30,006 nt of DNA from Nephthysia sp036513515. Its GTDB lineage: Bacteria; Chloroflexota; Dormibacteria; Dormibacterales; Dormibacteraceae. This document shows positions 1-7,623 of the stretch, in pieces. The notes under the pieces are model-generated. The model saw only the letters and a list, made by a program, of their open reading frames with translations, was not told where the DNA came from and searched no databases. The stretch lies in NCBI GenBank assembly GCA_036513515.1, contig DATBYW010000110.1, positions 1-30,006 of the forward strand, written 5' to 3'. Made by a program: the position numbers and the translations under genes. The stretch's first letter is position 1; each line of letters opens with the position of its first letter.

Positions 1-417
1 ATCCGTCCCACGCTGCTGGCGCTGGTCGGCCTGCGGGACAGCTATGCCCACGACGGACGAGTCGTCTCCGAGGCCCTGCGGCAGGAGGCCGAGCCGCGCG
101 GGATACGGGAGTCGCGAGCTGCCTACGAGAGCGTCGCCGCCAGCCTCGAGCAGCTCAACTCGCCGGCCGGCAGGGTGGGACTGCTGAGCCTGGCAGCCGC
201 GACCCGGGCATTGAGATCGGACTCGACCGGTGACGGCGCCTATCGCGTCTACCTGCTGCGCATCCAGGGCTTCTCCGAGCGCAGGGACGCCGCGGCCGGC
301 CAGATGCTGACCGCCCTGGAAGCCGCCGCCTTCGACGGCAAGCCGCTGGACCCGCGCGCCGCGGCGGCGATGGTCAACCAGGCCGACCAGTTGATCACCG
401 AGATGGGGCGGGCGTAG
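1..417 (+). CDS. C-terminal fragment, probable alkaline-phosphatase/sulfatase-like protein
   Basis: The reading frame is open from the first base and ends at TAG 415-417, so the 5' part of the gene lies outside the window. The first visible residues (RPTLLALVGLRDSYAHDGRV) resemble the end of the catalytic domain of alkaline-phosphatase/sulfatase superfamily proteins, where a conserved 'D-I-R-P-T-x-L' strand precedes an 'HDGR' loop. The remaining ~110 residues are an Ala-rich helical tail containing LEQL and a C-terminal MVNQADQLI helix. The phosphatase assignment rests on one short motif and the metal-binding residues are not visible. It is convergent with the next gene, with a hairpin between them. 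Confidence 0.45.
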   Translation: MRPTLLALVGLRDSYAHDGRVVSEALRQEAEPRGIRESRAAYESVAASLEQLNSPAGRVGLLSLAAATRALRSDSTGDGAYRVYLLRIQGFSERRDAAAGQMLTALEAAAFDGKPLDPRAAAAMVNQADQLITEMGRA

Positions 418-422
418 AGAGC

Positions 423-450
423 CGGGCGCCCGTAGAAGGCGTGGCGCCCG
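423..450. terminator. Inverted repeat between convergent genes, probable bidirectional terminator
   Basis: CGGGCGCC (423-430) and GGCGCCCG (443-450) form a perfect 8-bp GC stem with a 12-nt loop. It sits in the 37-bp gap between two convergent stop codons. There is no T-run on either side, so intrinsic termination is not certain. Confidence 0.5.
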
Positions 451-454
451 ATGG

Positions 455-823
455 TCAGACTGGTCGGGGGGCCTCGCCCTCCGGCGCCTCTCGACGGATA
501 TCCTCGCGCCCGCCTTCCGCCGCGGCCTCCGAGTTCCCCCGGAGGGCCTCCCGAGCCTTCTGCAGCCGCTCCCGGGCCGCCGCGAACTGGCGGCGGACCA
601 TGAGGTCCTCGGCCTCGTCAAGCAGCTCGACGGCTTCCCGCCATCGCGACCGGTCCGCCTCCCTCAGCGCCGCTTTGACCTGGCCCACCGTCTGGGAGGC
701 AAAGAGGAGGCCGCCCCCCGGGTTGTCCACGATCTGGTCGGCGATCAGGAGCTCGTTTTGCGCCCAGGCGAGCAGGCCGACGCCTCCGTACGGCTTGGGG
801 CCCTTGGGACCGAGGATCTCCAC
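455..823 (-). CDS. Hypothetical protein with helical C-terminal half
   Basis: I do not recognise a family. The 122-residue product starts at GTG 823, 21 bp after the stop of the upstream DUF3052 gene, so the two are probably co-transcribed; a GGGGAT stretch lies further upstream as a weak ribosome site. The N-terminus (EILGPKGPKPYGG) is Gly/Pro-rich. From about residue 50 to 95 the sequence is strongly helical with a TPR-like rhythm (WREAVELLDEAEDL then FAAARERLQKAREAL), and the last ~25 residues are acidic and disordered. It has no signal peptide and no membrane segment. Function is unknown. Confidence 0.6.
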   Translation of the reverse strand: MEILGPKGPKPYGGVGLLAWAQNELLIADQIVDNPGGGLLFASQTVGQVKAALREADRSRWREAVELLDEAEDLMVRRQFAAARERLQKAREALRGNSEAAAEGGREDIRREAPEGEAPRPV

Positions 824-844
824 GTCAGGAAATAGTAGCTGCGC

Positions 845-1273
845 TCATCCCCGCCTGCCCCGCCTGGCAAGCGGAACCACCAGGCGCATCGCCGCGTAGG
901 TGTCCGAGAAGCTGGCGATCTTGTTGTCGACCAGCCCCGCGGCCTTGCCCGCCTCGATCAGGTCCACCTCGCGGATCTTCAGCCCGGCGCCCTTGACTCG
1001 CAGCACCCAGATCGCCCCAGCGTCATGGATCAGGGAGGCGAGCTCTCGCAGCGAGAGGAGATCGGTCGGCTCGGCGGCCAGGTAGAAGAGCATGTCCAGC
1101 GCGGGGGCCGGCGACCTTTCCACCCGCGCCCCCCGCTCCTGCAGCTCAGACTCGAAGGCAGCGTCTCGGAAGGCGATCAGGCCCACCCGCATGCCTGCCT
1201 TGACGCCCAGACGGTCCAACAGGGGACGCCCCGAGCCGGTGTCGCGGTCCGTCTCAGGCCGCCGGCTCTTCAC
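845..1273 (-). CDS. DUF3052 family protein
   Basis: The 142-residue product follows the layout of DUF3052 proteins: an N-terminal 'PLLDRLGVKAGMRVGLIAF' strand-turn, a middle 'DMLFYLAAEP' strand, then 'GAIWVLRVKG' and a C-terminal 'FSDTYAAMRLVVPLARR'. The pattern of alternating strands and helices resembles a reduced Rossmann-like fold, as if from a methyltransferase-like ancestor, but no SAM motif is complete. It overlaps the end of the upstream small membrane protein gene by 20 bp and is followed closely by a hypothetical gene, giving a three-gene minus-strand cluster. The family has no established biochemical function. Confidence 0.75.
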   Translation of the reverse strand: MKSRRPETDRDTGSGRPLLDRLGVKAGMRVGLIAFRDAAFESELQERGARVERSPAPALDMLFYLAAEPTDLLSLRELASLIHDAGAIWVLRVKGAGLKIREVDLIEAGKAAGLVDNKIASFSDTYAAMRLVVPLARRGRRG

Positions 1274-1508
1274 CCTCGTCCGAGCCGCGCAGGGCGGAGA
1301 ACACGATCACGCCCAGCAGCCAGCCGGCGTAGAGACCAGCGGCGCCGAAGATCACCACGATGACGAGCAGTGCCGTCGCAGAATCCCCCCAGAGCCGGCG
1401 GTAGAGCAGCCAGCCGGCGAGCATCAGCGCACCGAAGCCGCCCGCACCGGCCAGCACACCAAGCAGGGTCGCCGTTAGGCTCCGGCTGCTCATCTCTGCA
1501 CTGGACAC
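1254..1508 (-). CDS. Small membrane protein with two transmembrane segments
   Basis: The start is GTG 1508, chosen because GGAGGA lies 6 nt upstream, an excellent ribosome site; reading further upstream gives only Arg-rich noise. The 84-residue product has two hydrophobic segments, about residues 14-34 (LLGVLAGAGGFGALMLAGWLL) and 43-66 (LLVIVVIFGAAGLYAGWLLG), separated by a short basic loop, and an acidic C-terminus (DEGEEPAA). The layout resembles the AtpI/Gate or holin-like class of small two-helix proteins, but no family motif is clear. It is the first gene of the cluster with DUF3052. Confidence 0.65.
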   Translation of the reverse strand: MSSAEMSSRSLTATLLGVLAGAGGFGALMLAGWLLYRRLWGDSATALLVIVVIFGAAGLYAGWLLGVIVFSALRGSDEGEEPAA

Positions 1509-1606
1509 GCTACATCCTCCGGGACGCCGGCGGCCGGCGTGATTGCGGCGCGGATTTCCACATATTTTTCGCGGGCGCCGCCGGCGTTCTGGGGAAAACT
1601 CCGTCC

Positions 1607-2296
1607 TCAGGCATCCACCACCTCCAGGTCGTGGACCCCACAAGGGGCCTCGCCCGCGAAGACGTGGTTGAAGAGGAAACGGGTGCCGGGGTGGCGCTCG
1701 GCGAGGGCCTTCGCCTCCTCCCAGCTGGTGTGGCTGTCTGCTCCCCCGGGCGCCGTGGCCTCGGTGATGGCGACGTCGGCGCCGCTGACGAGCTTCTCCA
1801 GCGGTGCGCTGGCGGTGGTGTCGCCGGCGTAGGCGAGCAGCCGGCCGTCCAACCGTAGTCGGTAGCCCCTGCAGTCCATGGAACCGTGCTCCAGCTTCAC
1901 CGCTTCGTAGGGGACGCCGGCCACCCAGCCGTTCTCCTCCGTGACCCGGTACTCGAGTTGCGCCTGCTGTCGATGCTGCGCCCAGGCCTCGCCCCAGGAG
2001 AGCGTGAAGAGCCGCTCCAGGACCTCTTCGGTACCCGGCGGTCCCAGTAGGGGCAGGGGCGTCCCGGAGGGGAAGAACGCGCGATAGAGCACGAAGGTCG
2101 GGAGTCCCAGGATGTGGTCCCCGTGCAGGTGTGTCAGGAGCACCGCCTCAATGCCGCCGGGATCGATGCCGAGCCGGTGCATGTGCGGCAGGAGTGGCGC
2201 CCCCGCGTCCAGCAGGAAGCGGTCTTCGACCACGACGGCGCCGTTGTAGCGCTCCAGAGAGAAGGCCGCGCCGCTTCCGAGGAAGGCCAGCTTCAT
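1607..2296 (-). CDS. MBL-fold metallo-hydrolase, RNase Z-like
   Basis: This 229-residue protein is of usual length for RNase Z-like hydrolases. It has the metal-binding signature THLHGDH (residues 55-61), His137 in the 'LEHGSM' strand, Asp159 in 'AYAGDT' and a late His211 in 'FNHV', a full set of probable di-zinc ligands. The N-terminal LGSGAA and the 'HILGLP' after the signature are typical of the ElaC/arylsulfatase-like branch. It lacks the long exosite arm of true tRNA-processing RNase Z, so the substrate is open: tRNA 3' ends, a phosphodiester or a small sulfate ester. The ATG has no clear Shine-Dalgarno. It is divergent from the epoxide hydrolase gene. Confidence 0.85.
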   Translation of the reverse strand: MKLAFLGSGAAFSLERYNGAVVVEDRFLLDAGAPLLPHMHRLGIDPGGIEAVLLTHLHGDHILGLPTFVLYRAFFPSGTPLPLLGPPGTEEVLERLFTLSWGEAWAQHRQQAQLEYRVTEENGWVAGVPYEAVKLEHGSMDCRGYRLRLDGRLLAYAGDTTASAPLEKLVSGADVAITEATAPGGADSHTSWEEAKALAERHPGTRFLFNHVFAGEAPCGVHDLEVVDA

Positions 2297-2347
2297 GTGC
2301 CCGAGAAGCGTAGCGGGGAGCAGGCGTCGAGGCCAGCCGCGAGCGGC

Positions 2348-2375
2348 TTAACAGCCGCCGCCGGCGGCTTACACT
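2348..2375 (+). promoter_or_regulatory. Probable promoter of the epoxide hydrolase gene
   Basis: TTAACA (2348-2353) and TACACT (2370-2375) are separated by 16 nt, a reasonable -35/-10 pair. The expected start would lie about 30 nt before the ATG at 2413, leaving room for the GGAGG at 2403-2407. The spacer is a GC-rich inverted repeat (GCCGCC/GGCGGC). Confidence 0.45.
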
Positions 2376-2412
2376 GCCGGGAGCGCAGCCCTGGCGAGCA
2401 CTGGAGGCATCC

Positions 2413-3450
2413 ATGTCGGAAGCAAGCCATCGATTCGTCGAAGCGAATGGCATTCGGATACACATCGCCGAGACGGGGACCGGGCCGCTGGTGCTCCTGC
2501 TGCACGGTTTCCCGGAGTGCTGGTACTCATGGCGCCACCAGCTGCGGGCCCTGGGAGAGGCCGGCTTCCACGCGGTCGCGCCCGACCAGCGCGGCTATGG
2601 ACGCACCGACCGGCCGGAGCGGATCGACCAGTACACGCTCCTTCACCTGGTTGGAGACGCGATCGGGGTGATGGACGCGCTGGGCGAGGACGAAGCCTTC
2701 GTCGTCGGGCATGACTGGGGGGCGCCGGTCGCCTGGCACACGGCCCTGATGCGTCCGGACAGGATTCGAGGCGTCGTCGGCCTCAGCGTGCCCTACCGGC
2801 CGCGCCCTCCGGCTCCGCCGCTGGGCCTCGTGCGCAAGTCGGTGGGCGAAGGCTTCTACCAGATCTACTTTCAGGAGCCGGGGACCGCGGACGCCGAGCT
2901 GGCCCGTGACCCGCGGGGGTCGTTTCGCCGCATGCTCTATTCAGGTTCCGGCGACGCGCCCGAGAGCCAGTCGGGTTCCTTGATGGTGGTCCCGCCGGGT
3001 CGAGGGTGGCTCGACGGGATGCCAGAACCCGAAACCTTGCCCGGCTGGCTTACGGAAGAGGACATAGAGACCTTCGTGAGGGAGTTCGCGGCGTCCGGGT
3101 TCACCGGGGGGCTGAACTGGTATCGCAACATCGATCGCAACTGGGAGCTCACCGCTCCCTGGCAGGGTGCCCGGGTGCAGCCGGCGGCTCTGTATGTCGT
3201 CGGTGATCGCGACCTGACCCTCAATTTCGGGGGCGGCCGAGAGCTGCTCGACAAGCTCGACATTTTCGTGCCCAACCTGCGGCGAACCGTTCTGCTCCCC
3301 GGCTGCGGCCACTGGACTCAGCAAGAACGGCCGCAGGAGGTCAACGCCGCGATCATCGAATTCCTCATGGGAATCGAGGAGCCGGCCGGCAGCGGCGCCC
3401 GGTCAGCGGGAGTCGGCCACCAGCCGGAGGCCGAGCCCGACCAGCACTAG
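2413..3450 (+). CDS. Alpha/beta-hydrolase, epoxide hydrolase-like
   Basis: The 345-residue product is a soluble alpha/beta-hydrolase of the epoxide hydrolase branch. The oxyanion loop is HGFPE (31-35). The nucleophile elbow GHDWGA carries an Asp (D101) where esterases have Ser, which is diagnostic for epoxide hydrolases and haloalkane dehalogenases. The acid lies in GDRD (264-267), His300 in 'GCGHW' completes the triad, and cap-domain Tyr residues (Y149/Y152, Y237) are placed to polarise the epoxide. GGAGG lies 5 nt before the ATG. The last ~22 residues (after EEPAG) are low-complexity and overlap the end of the convergent LysE gene by 48 bp, so the natural C-terminus may have been extended by stop-codon loss. 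The substrate is unknown. Confidence 0.88.
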   Translation: MSEASHRFVEANGIRIHIAETGTGPLVLLLHGFPECWYSWRHQLRALGEAGFHAVAPDQRGYGRTDRPERIDQYTLLHLVGDAIGVMDALGEDEAFVVGHDWGAPVAWHTALMRPDRIRGVVGLSVPYRPRPPAPPLGLVRKSVGEGFYQIYFQEPGTADAELARDPRGSFRRMLYSGSGDAPESQSGSLMVVPPGRGWLDGMPEPETLPGWLTEEDIETFVREFAASGFTGGLNWYRNIDRNWELTAPWQGARVQPAALYVVGDRDLTLNFGGGRELLDKLDIFVPNLRRTVLLPGCGHWTQQERPQEVNAAIIEFLMGIEEPAGSGARSAGVGHQPEAEPDQH

Positions 3451-4038
3451 ACCGCTGACCGTGTCCAGAAGACGCTTCACCGGTCGGCGCTGCAGCACTT
3501 CCCTGGCCTTACCGGCGAGGATCGCGTACGCGGTCAGCCAGGCCAGCACCATCGTCGTGAAGGTGGCCGCGAGGAGGGCCGATTCAAGCGTGGCCCCGGG
3601 GCCTGGCGTGACGAACTGCGGGATCAGGCTGGTGAAGAAGACGGCGATCTTCGGGTTGAGCAGGTTGCTGAGCAGGCCCTGCTGGAAGGGGGAGCCTCCC
3701 GAGAGCCGGAAGCGGCCTGACGGTATCGCTGCGTGCCGGCTGGCACCGGCTGGGGCACGTAAGGCGAGCAGGGTCCGCAGGCCCAGGAAGATCAGGTAGG
3801 CGGCGCCGGCCAGCTTCACCACGGTGAAGGCGATGGCCGAGGCCTGCAGCACTGCAGCGATGCCCAGCAGCGAGGCACCGCTCCAGACGACCACGCCGCC
3901 CACCACGCCGAACCCCGTCTGCAGCGCAGCCCGCGGTCCCTGGGCCAGGGCGTTCCTGGTCACCAGCGCCATGTCCGGCCCCGGCGTCACGATCAGCAGC
4001 GCAGCGACCAGGAAGAAGGCCAGAAGAGCCGGCGTCAA
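3403..4038 (-). CDS. LysE/RhtB-family amino-acid exporter
   Basis: The 211-residue integral membrane protein has the family signature TPGPDMALV near the N-terminus, six hydrophobic segments, the 'AALQTGFGVVGG' segment 2 and the mid-protein 'LLSNLLNPKIAVFF' motif. The family exports amino acids, homoserine lactones or related metabolites by proton antiport across the inner membrane. It starts with TTG 4038, 12 nt after the stop of the lactonase-like gene, so it is last in an operon aldolase, metallo-hydrolase, exporter. The substrate cannot be read from sequence. Confidence 0.88.
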   Translation of the reverse strand: MTPALLAFFLVAALLIVTPGPDMALVTRNALAQGPRAALQTGFGVVGGVVVWSGASLLGIAAVLQASAIAFTVVKLAGAAYLIFLGLRTLLALRAPAGASRHAAIPSGRFRLSGGSPFQQGLLSNLLNPKIAVFFTSLIPQFVTPGPGATLESALLAATFTTMVLAWLTAYAILAGKAREVLQRRPVKRLLDTVSGLVLVGLGLRLVADSR

Positions 4039-4050
4039 CGGGCCGGCCGA

Positions 4051-4851
4051 TCAGTCATAGAACCGCTCCTTCTTGAGCTCCGTCAGGACCTCCCGGTCGT
4101 GGCCGAAGACCAGCTTCGCGTCCATGTTCTCGGCGATCCGCTTCGCCAGCCGGTGGCTGCGCCACCAGGCGGCGTGATCGCGCAGCAGCCAGCCCAGCGG
4201 ACGCCCCTGCTCGTAGTTCTCCCGGAGGTGGAACTGATCGCTGGTGAGGAGGAAGGTGCCCGAGTTGGCCAGGTCCAGCTGCAGGCCCATCAGCCCGGGC
4301 GTGTGGCCGGCCAGGAGGTGGAGCTGGAAGTCGGGGAAGAGCTCCAGGTGGTCTCCGTCGAAGGGCTGCCAGTTGAAGGAGAAATCGATGTAGTGCGGCA
4401 CGTAGGCGCCGATGTCCTCCTTGGAGGCGATGGCGTAAAAGGCGTTGCGCAGCTCGGTCGAACTCACGTAGACGGGCACGTCCTTGCCCCGGAAGAACTC
4501 GAGGCCGCCCGCGTGGTCCAGGTGCATGTGCGAGAGCACGATCGCCTTGACGTCGTCGAGGCCGAAGCCGGCCGCGCCGAGGACGTTGTCAAGGCGCTGC
4601 TCGTCGCGGTACTCGGTGATCGCGAAGAGTTCGAAGACGATCGGCGGCCAGACCTCTCGCGCATTGGGCGCGGCACCGGTGTCGAAGAGGATGGGCCCGA
4701 TCTTCGGATGCTCGATCAGCGCCCCGATGATCGCCACCTTCCGGCGTGCCGCTGCGGGATTCGGCTCCGAAAGCGTGCTCACGCCCGCCCCGGCCAGCGG
4801 GAAGCCCTCGTCGTACTCGATGGATCCCAGGTCCAGCAGGTGCAGCTTCAT
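4051..4851 (-). CDS. MBL-fold hydrolase, N-acyl-homoserine-lactonase family
   Basis: The start at ATG 4851 is fixed by AGGAGG 7 nt upstream; a longer reading to 4878 crosses this ribosome site. The 266-residue product has the AiiA-type signature SHMHLDHAGG (107-116), His183 in 'AGHTPG', Asp205 in 'LTSDQ' and His251 in 'VFGHD', the full di-metal set of the quorum-quenching lactonase clan. Family members open acyl-homoserine lactones or other lactones such as gamma-lactones and sugar lactones. It lies 63 bp downstream of the aldolase gene and directly before the LysE exporter, so a metabolic lactone is as likely as a signalling one. Confidence 0.85.
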   Translation of the reverse strand: MKLHLLDLGSIEYDEGFPLAGAGVSTLSEPNPAAARRKVAIIGALIEHPKIGPILFDTGAAPNAREVWPPIVFELFAITEYRDEQRLDNVLGAAGFGLDDVKAIVLSHMHLDHAGGLEFFRGKDVPVYVSSTELRNAFYAIASKEDIGAYVPHYIDFSFNWQPFDGDHLELFPDFQLHLLAGHTPGLMGLQLDLANSGTFLLTSDQFHLRENYEQGRPLGWLLRDHAAWWRSHRLAKRIAENMDAKLVFGHDREVLTELKKERFYD

Positions 4852-4914
4852 ATCAACCCTCCTTGCTCTGGCCAGCAAGCATGACAGGGCCGAGTGGCCG
4901 GCCGGGACCGAACG

Positions 4915-5991
4915 TCAGGCGACCGTGATCTCGGGGTTCAGGTAGACGTCCTGGATGGCGTTGAGCAGACCGACGCCGTCCTTCATGGGGCGCTGGAAGG
5001 CCTTGCGTCCCGAGATCAGGCCCGTCCCGCCGGCTCTTTTGTTGATCACGGCGGTCCGCACCACCTCTTTGAGGTCGCCCTCGCCGGAGGAGGCGCCGCC
5101 CGAGTTGATGAGCCCGGCCCGGCCCATGTAGCAGTTGAGCACCTGGTAGCGGGTGAGGTCGATCGGGTGGTCGGTGGTCAGCTTCTCGTAGACCAGCTTG
5201 GAGGTCTTGCCGAAGTTGATGGCGGTGAAGCCGCCGTTGGTCTCTGGCGCCTTCTGCTTGATGATGTCGGCCTGAATCGTCACGCCCAGGTGGTTGGCCT
5301 GCGCCGTGAGGTCCGCGGCGACCTCGTAGTTGACGCCGTCCTTTATGAAGCCGGGGTTGCGCAAATAGCACCAGAGCACGGTCGCCAGACCCAGCTCGTG
5401 CGCCTCGTGGAAGGCGCGCGCGACCTCGACGATCTGCCGGCTCGACTGTTCGGAGCCGAAGTAGATGGTGGCCCCGACGGCCGCGGCCCCCAGCTCCCAG
5501 GCCTCGCGGACGGTGCCGAAGGCGATCTGGTCGTACTCGCTGGGGTAGGTGAGCAGCTGGTTGTGGTTGATCTTGCAGATGAAGGGGATCTGGTGGGCGT
5601 ACTTGCGGGCCACCGAGCCGAGCACTCCGAAGGTCGAGGCGACCGCGTTGCAGCCGCCCTCGATCGCCAGGCGCACTATGTTCTCGCCGTCGAAGTACTC
5701 CGGGTTGGGCGCGAAGGAGGCGCCGGCGGAGTGCTCGATGCCCTGGTCGACGGGCAGGATGGAGAGGTAGCCGGTCCCTCCCAGGCGGCCGTGGTCGAAG
5801 AGCTTCTGCAGGTTCCCGAGGACGCGCACGTTGCGGTCGCTGACGGTCCAGACGCGGTCGATGAAGTCTGGTCCCGGGAGGTGCAAGAGCTCCTTGGGCA
5901 CCGTCTGGCAGGTGTGCTCGAGGAGGTCCTTCGCGTCCGGACCGAGGATCTCTTCGACCCTGCCGAGCGGGGTCGTGGTGACGGTCGCCAT
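4915..5991 (-). CDS. fbaB: Class I fructose-bisphosphate aldolase, FbaB/DhnA type
   Basis: The 358-residue enzyme cleaves fructose-1,6-bisphosphate to dihydroxyacetone phosphate and glyceraldehyde-3-phosphate by a Schiff-base mechanism. FbaB hallmarks are LPVDQGIEHSAG (79-90), 'KINHNQLL', 'QADIIKQKAP' (Schiff-base Lys is K245 or K247) and the phosphate-binding 'GLINSGGASSG'. The start at ATG 5991 has AGGAG 7 nt upstream; the longer frame to 6051 runs into the divergent glycosylase gene. It heads the operon with the lactonase-like and LysE genes. No metal-binding class II signature is present. Confidence 0.93.
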   Translation of the reverse strand: MATVTTTPLGRVEEILGPDAKDLLEHTCQTVPKELLHLPGPDFIDRVWTVSDRNVRVLGNLQKLFDHGRLGGTGYLSILPVDQGIEHSAGASFAPNPEYFDGENIVRLAIEGGCNAVASTFGVLGSVARKYAHQIPFICKINHNQLLTYPSEYDQIAFGTVREAWELGAAAVGATIYFGSEQSSRQIVEVARAFHEAHELGLATVLWCYLRNPGFIKDGVNYEVAADLTAQANHLGVTIQADIIKQKAPETNGGFTAINFGKTSKLVYEKLTTDHPIDLTRYQVLNCYMGRAGLINSGGASSGEGDLKEVVRTAVINKRAGGTGLISGRKAFQRPMKDGVGLLNAIQDVYLNPEITVA

Positions 5992-6004
5992 GCTCAGGCT
6001 CCTT

Positions 6005-6032
6005 TTGTTGTGTGATCGGGTCTCCCTATATT
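6005..6032 (+). promoter_or_regulatory. Probable promoter of the DNA glycosylase gene, leaderless
   Basis: TTGTTG (6005-6010) and TATATT (6027-6032) are separated by 16 nt. The GTG at 6039 lies exactly 6 nt after the -10 hexamer, where transcription would start, and no Shine-Dalgarno precedes it. The aldolase gene diverges from the same 47-bp gap. Confidence 0.5.
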
Positions 6033-6038
6033 GCATCG

Positions 6039-6761
6039 GTGTCCAGCCCAAGAGAGCATCCGGATGGACGGCTGCTGGGTCCCGAATTCTTCGATCGCGA
6101 CACCCTAGAGGTGGCGCGCGACGTTCTCGGCAAGGTCCTGGTGCGTGAGGTCGAGGGCGAGGTCCTCTGGGGAAGGCTGGTCGAGGTCGAGGCCTACTGC
6201 GGGCCCGAGGACCGCGCCGCGCATTCCTTTCGGGGCCTCACGCCGCGCACCCGGGTGATGTACGGACCGCCCGGCCGGGCCTACGTCTATCTCGTCTACG
6301 GCATGCACCACTGCCTCAACCTGGTCACCCGGGCGGAGGGCGTTCCCCAGGCCGTGCTGATACGGGCGCTGGAGCCAGGTCCCGGTGTCGGGCGCTGCTC
6401 CGGCCCCGGCCTCGTCTGCCGGTCCCTATCGGTCGATCGCGGATTGAACGGCGCGCCCCTGGCGCCGCCGGCGCTCTACCTGCTGGACGACGACTTCAGG
6501 CCCGACCCCGCGCAGGTCTTCCAGACGCCCCGGATCGGGGTCGGCTACGCCGGAGAGTGGAGCGAGCTGCCCTGGCGGTTCTGCGTGGAGTCTCCCGACC
6601 TCTCCCGCCGCAGGTCGGCGTCGGCGCGCCCTATCAAGGAGGTGGCGTCGTCGCCTGGCTCGAGCTCGGCGAAGCCGGTTCGGAAGCCTCCCCCGGCCCG
6701 GGCGGCCAGATCGGCCGCCACGTCCGAGAACACGCTTTCGGCGCCTTCCCTCCCCGCCTGA
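6039..6761 (+). CDS. 3-methyladenine DNA glycosylase (AAG/MPG family)
   Basis: This base-excision enzyme flips out and cleaves alkylated or deaminated purines. Family motifs run in order: 'FFDRDTLEVARDVLGKVLV', VEVEAYCGPEDRAAHS with the catalytic Glu, 'TPRTRVMYGPPGRAYVYLVY', 'GMHHCLNLVT', 'GPGLVCRSLSVDRGLNG' and 'PRIGVGYAGEWSELPWRF'. The canonical fold ends near 'PWRFCVESPDLSRR' (about 6610). The remaining ~50 residues are Ser/Ala/Pro/Arg-rich and are the antisense of the convergent GGDEF gene, so the frame probably lost its natural stop. I chose GTG 6039 because of the -10 hexamer; GTG 6012 is an alternative. Confidence 0.88.
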   Translation: MSSPREHPDGRLLGPEFFDRDTLEVARDVLGKVLVREVEGEVLWGRLVEVEAYCGPEDRAAHSFRGLTPRTRVMYGPPGRAYVYLVYGMHHCLNLVTRAEGVPQAVLIRALEPGPGVGRCSGPGLVCRSLSVDRGLNGAPLAPPALYLLDDDFRPDPAQVFQTPRIGVGYAGEWSELPWRFCVESPDLSRRRSASARPIKEVASSPGSSSAKPVRKPPPARAARSAATSENTLSAPSLPA

Positions 6762-7177
6762 GGCAGGGCGCACACGAACTCGTCTCCGCCCCAGCGCACG
6801 AGCAGGTCGGAGGAGCGCAGCCGCCGCCGGAGCGCCGCCGCGAGCTCCTGAATGAGCAGGTCGCCGGCGGCATGGCCTCGCTGGTCGTTGACCGCCTTCA
6901 GGCCGACGCCGTCCAGGAAGACGATGGTCAGCTTCTGGTCGCCATAGCGGTGGGCGCGCTTCACCTCGCGCTCCAGGGCGGCCAGTCCCGCCGCGCGGCG
7001 CAGGGCGCCGGTGAGCTCGTCGAAGGCCGCCGCCTCGCCCAGCTCGCGCAGCCGCCGCTCGACCGCCTCCAGGAGCTCGCCGTCCAGGCCCGCCAGCCGG
7101 CCCGGCTCCACGCCCAGCTCCTGGGCGATACGCTCCACGGCGCCGAGATCGCGTAGTTCGGTCAATCCCACCCTCAA
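6545..7177 (-). CDS. GGDEF-domain diguanylate cyclase
   Basis: The product makes cyclic di-GMP from two GTP. The 210-residue protein has a ~50-residue helical N-terminus and then a GGDEF domain opening with 'AAFDELTGALRR', a metal/guanine loop 'LDGVGLKAVNDQRGHAAGD', and an intact GGDEF (130-134). R121-x-x-D124, five residues before GGDEF, is a conserved I-site for product inhibition. There is no sensor or membrane segment, so it may be regulated by partners through its short N-terminus. The start is TTG 7177 or GTG 7171; a G-rich tract lies upstream of both. About 217 bp of its 3' end overlap the DNA glycosylase reading frame on the other strand. Confidence 0.87.
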   Translation of the reverse strand: MRVGLTELRDLGAVERIAQELGVEPGRLAGLDGELLEAVERRLRELGEAAAFDELTGALRRAAGLAALEREVKRAHRYGDQKLTIVFLDGVGLKAVNDQRGHAAGDLLIQELAAALRRRLRSSDLLVRWGGDEFVCALPQAGREGAESVFSDVAADLAARAGGGFRTGFAELEPGDDATSLIGRADADLRRERSGDSTQNRQGSSLHSPA

Positions 7178-7248
7178 ACCCCCCGCCCTCCCTTTGGGGG
7201 GATGCGCGGAGGATGCGCTGGGAGGGGCTCGGTCGTCAAGACCGGTTG

Positions 7249-7623
7249 TTAAGGCCAGGCGCCGGGGCTGGGCTGGAGGCGCTGGAGTGCCTCCCAGTCC
7301 TCCCGCGGTGGGCTGAAGACGTCCACCACCGTGGCTCCCTCAGGGCCGGCCAGGGCGGCGTGGGGCAGGTCGCTGGCGATCACGTAGGTGCCGCCGCGGT
7401 GCAGCTCGCGGGACTCGCCGCCCACCGTCATGGTGACTGAGCCCTCGGCCACGAAGCCCAGCTGCTCGTTGACATGCCGGTGCTCGGGGACCGCCACATT
7501 CGGCGCCAGGTCGATCACCGCCACCGTCAGCTCCTCGCCGTGCAGTGCCCTGGCGACCGCGCCCTCCCAGATGGCGTACGGCCGCAGCGCTCTCACCTCG
7601 TCGAACACTCCCATCGTTCTCAC
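7249..7623 (-). CDS. Cupin-domain protein
   Basis: This small single-domain cupin has the metal-binding motif 'PEHRHVNEQLGFVAEGSVTM' followed by 'GGTYVIASDLPHAAL', which supply the usual His/Glu ligands of a mononuclear metal site. Single-domain cupins of this 'HRH-NEQ' type are common and poorly characterised, acting as dioxygenases, isomerases or sensors. GTG 7623 overlaps the thiolase stop as GTGA, with GGGAGG just upstream; ATG 7614 is the alternative start. Translational coupling to the thiolase suggests a shared pathway, but the role is unknown. Confidence 0.8.
   Translation of the reverse strand: MRTMGVFDEVRALRPYAIWEGAVARALHGEELTVAVIDLAPNVAVPEHRHVNEQLGFVAEGSVTMTVGGESRELHRGGTYVIASDLPHAALAGPEGATVVDVFSPPREDWEALQRLQPSPGAWP

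Noticed and set aside
4099..6015. Two long plus-strand open frames (261 and 373 codons)
   Set aside because: They are exact antisense shadows of the lactonase-like and aldolase genes, which have catalytic motifs and ribosome sites.
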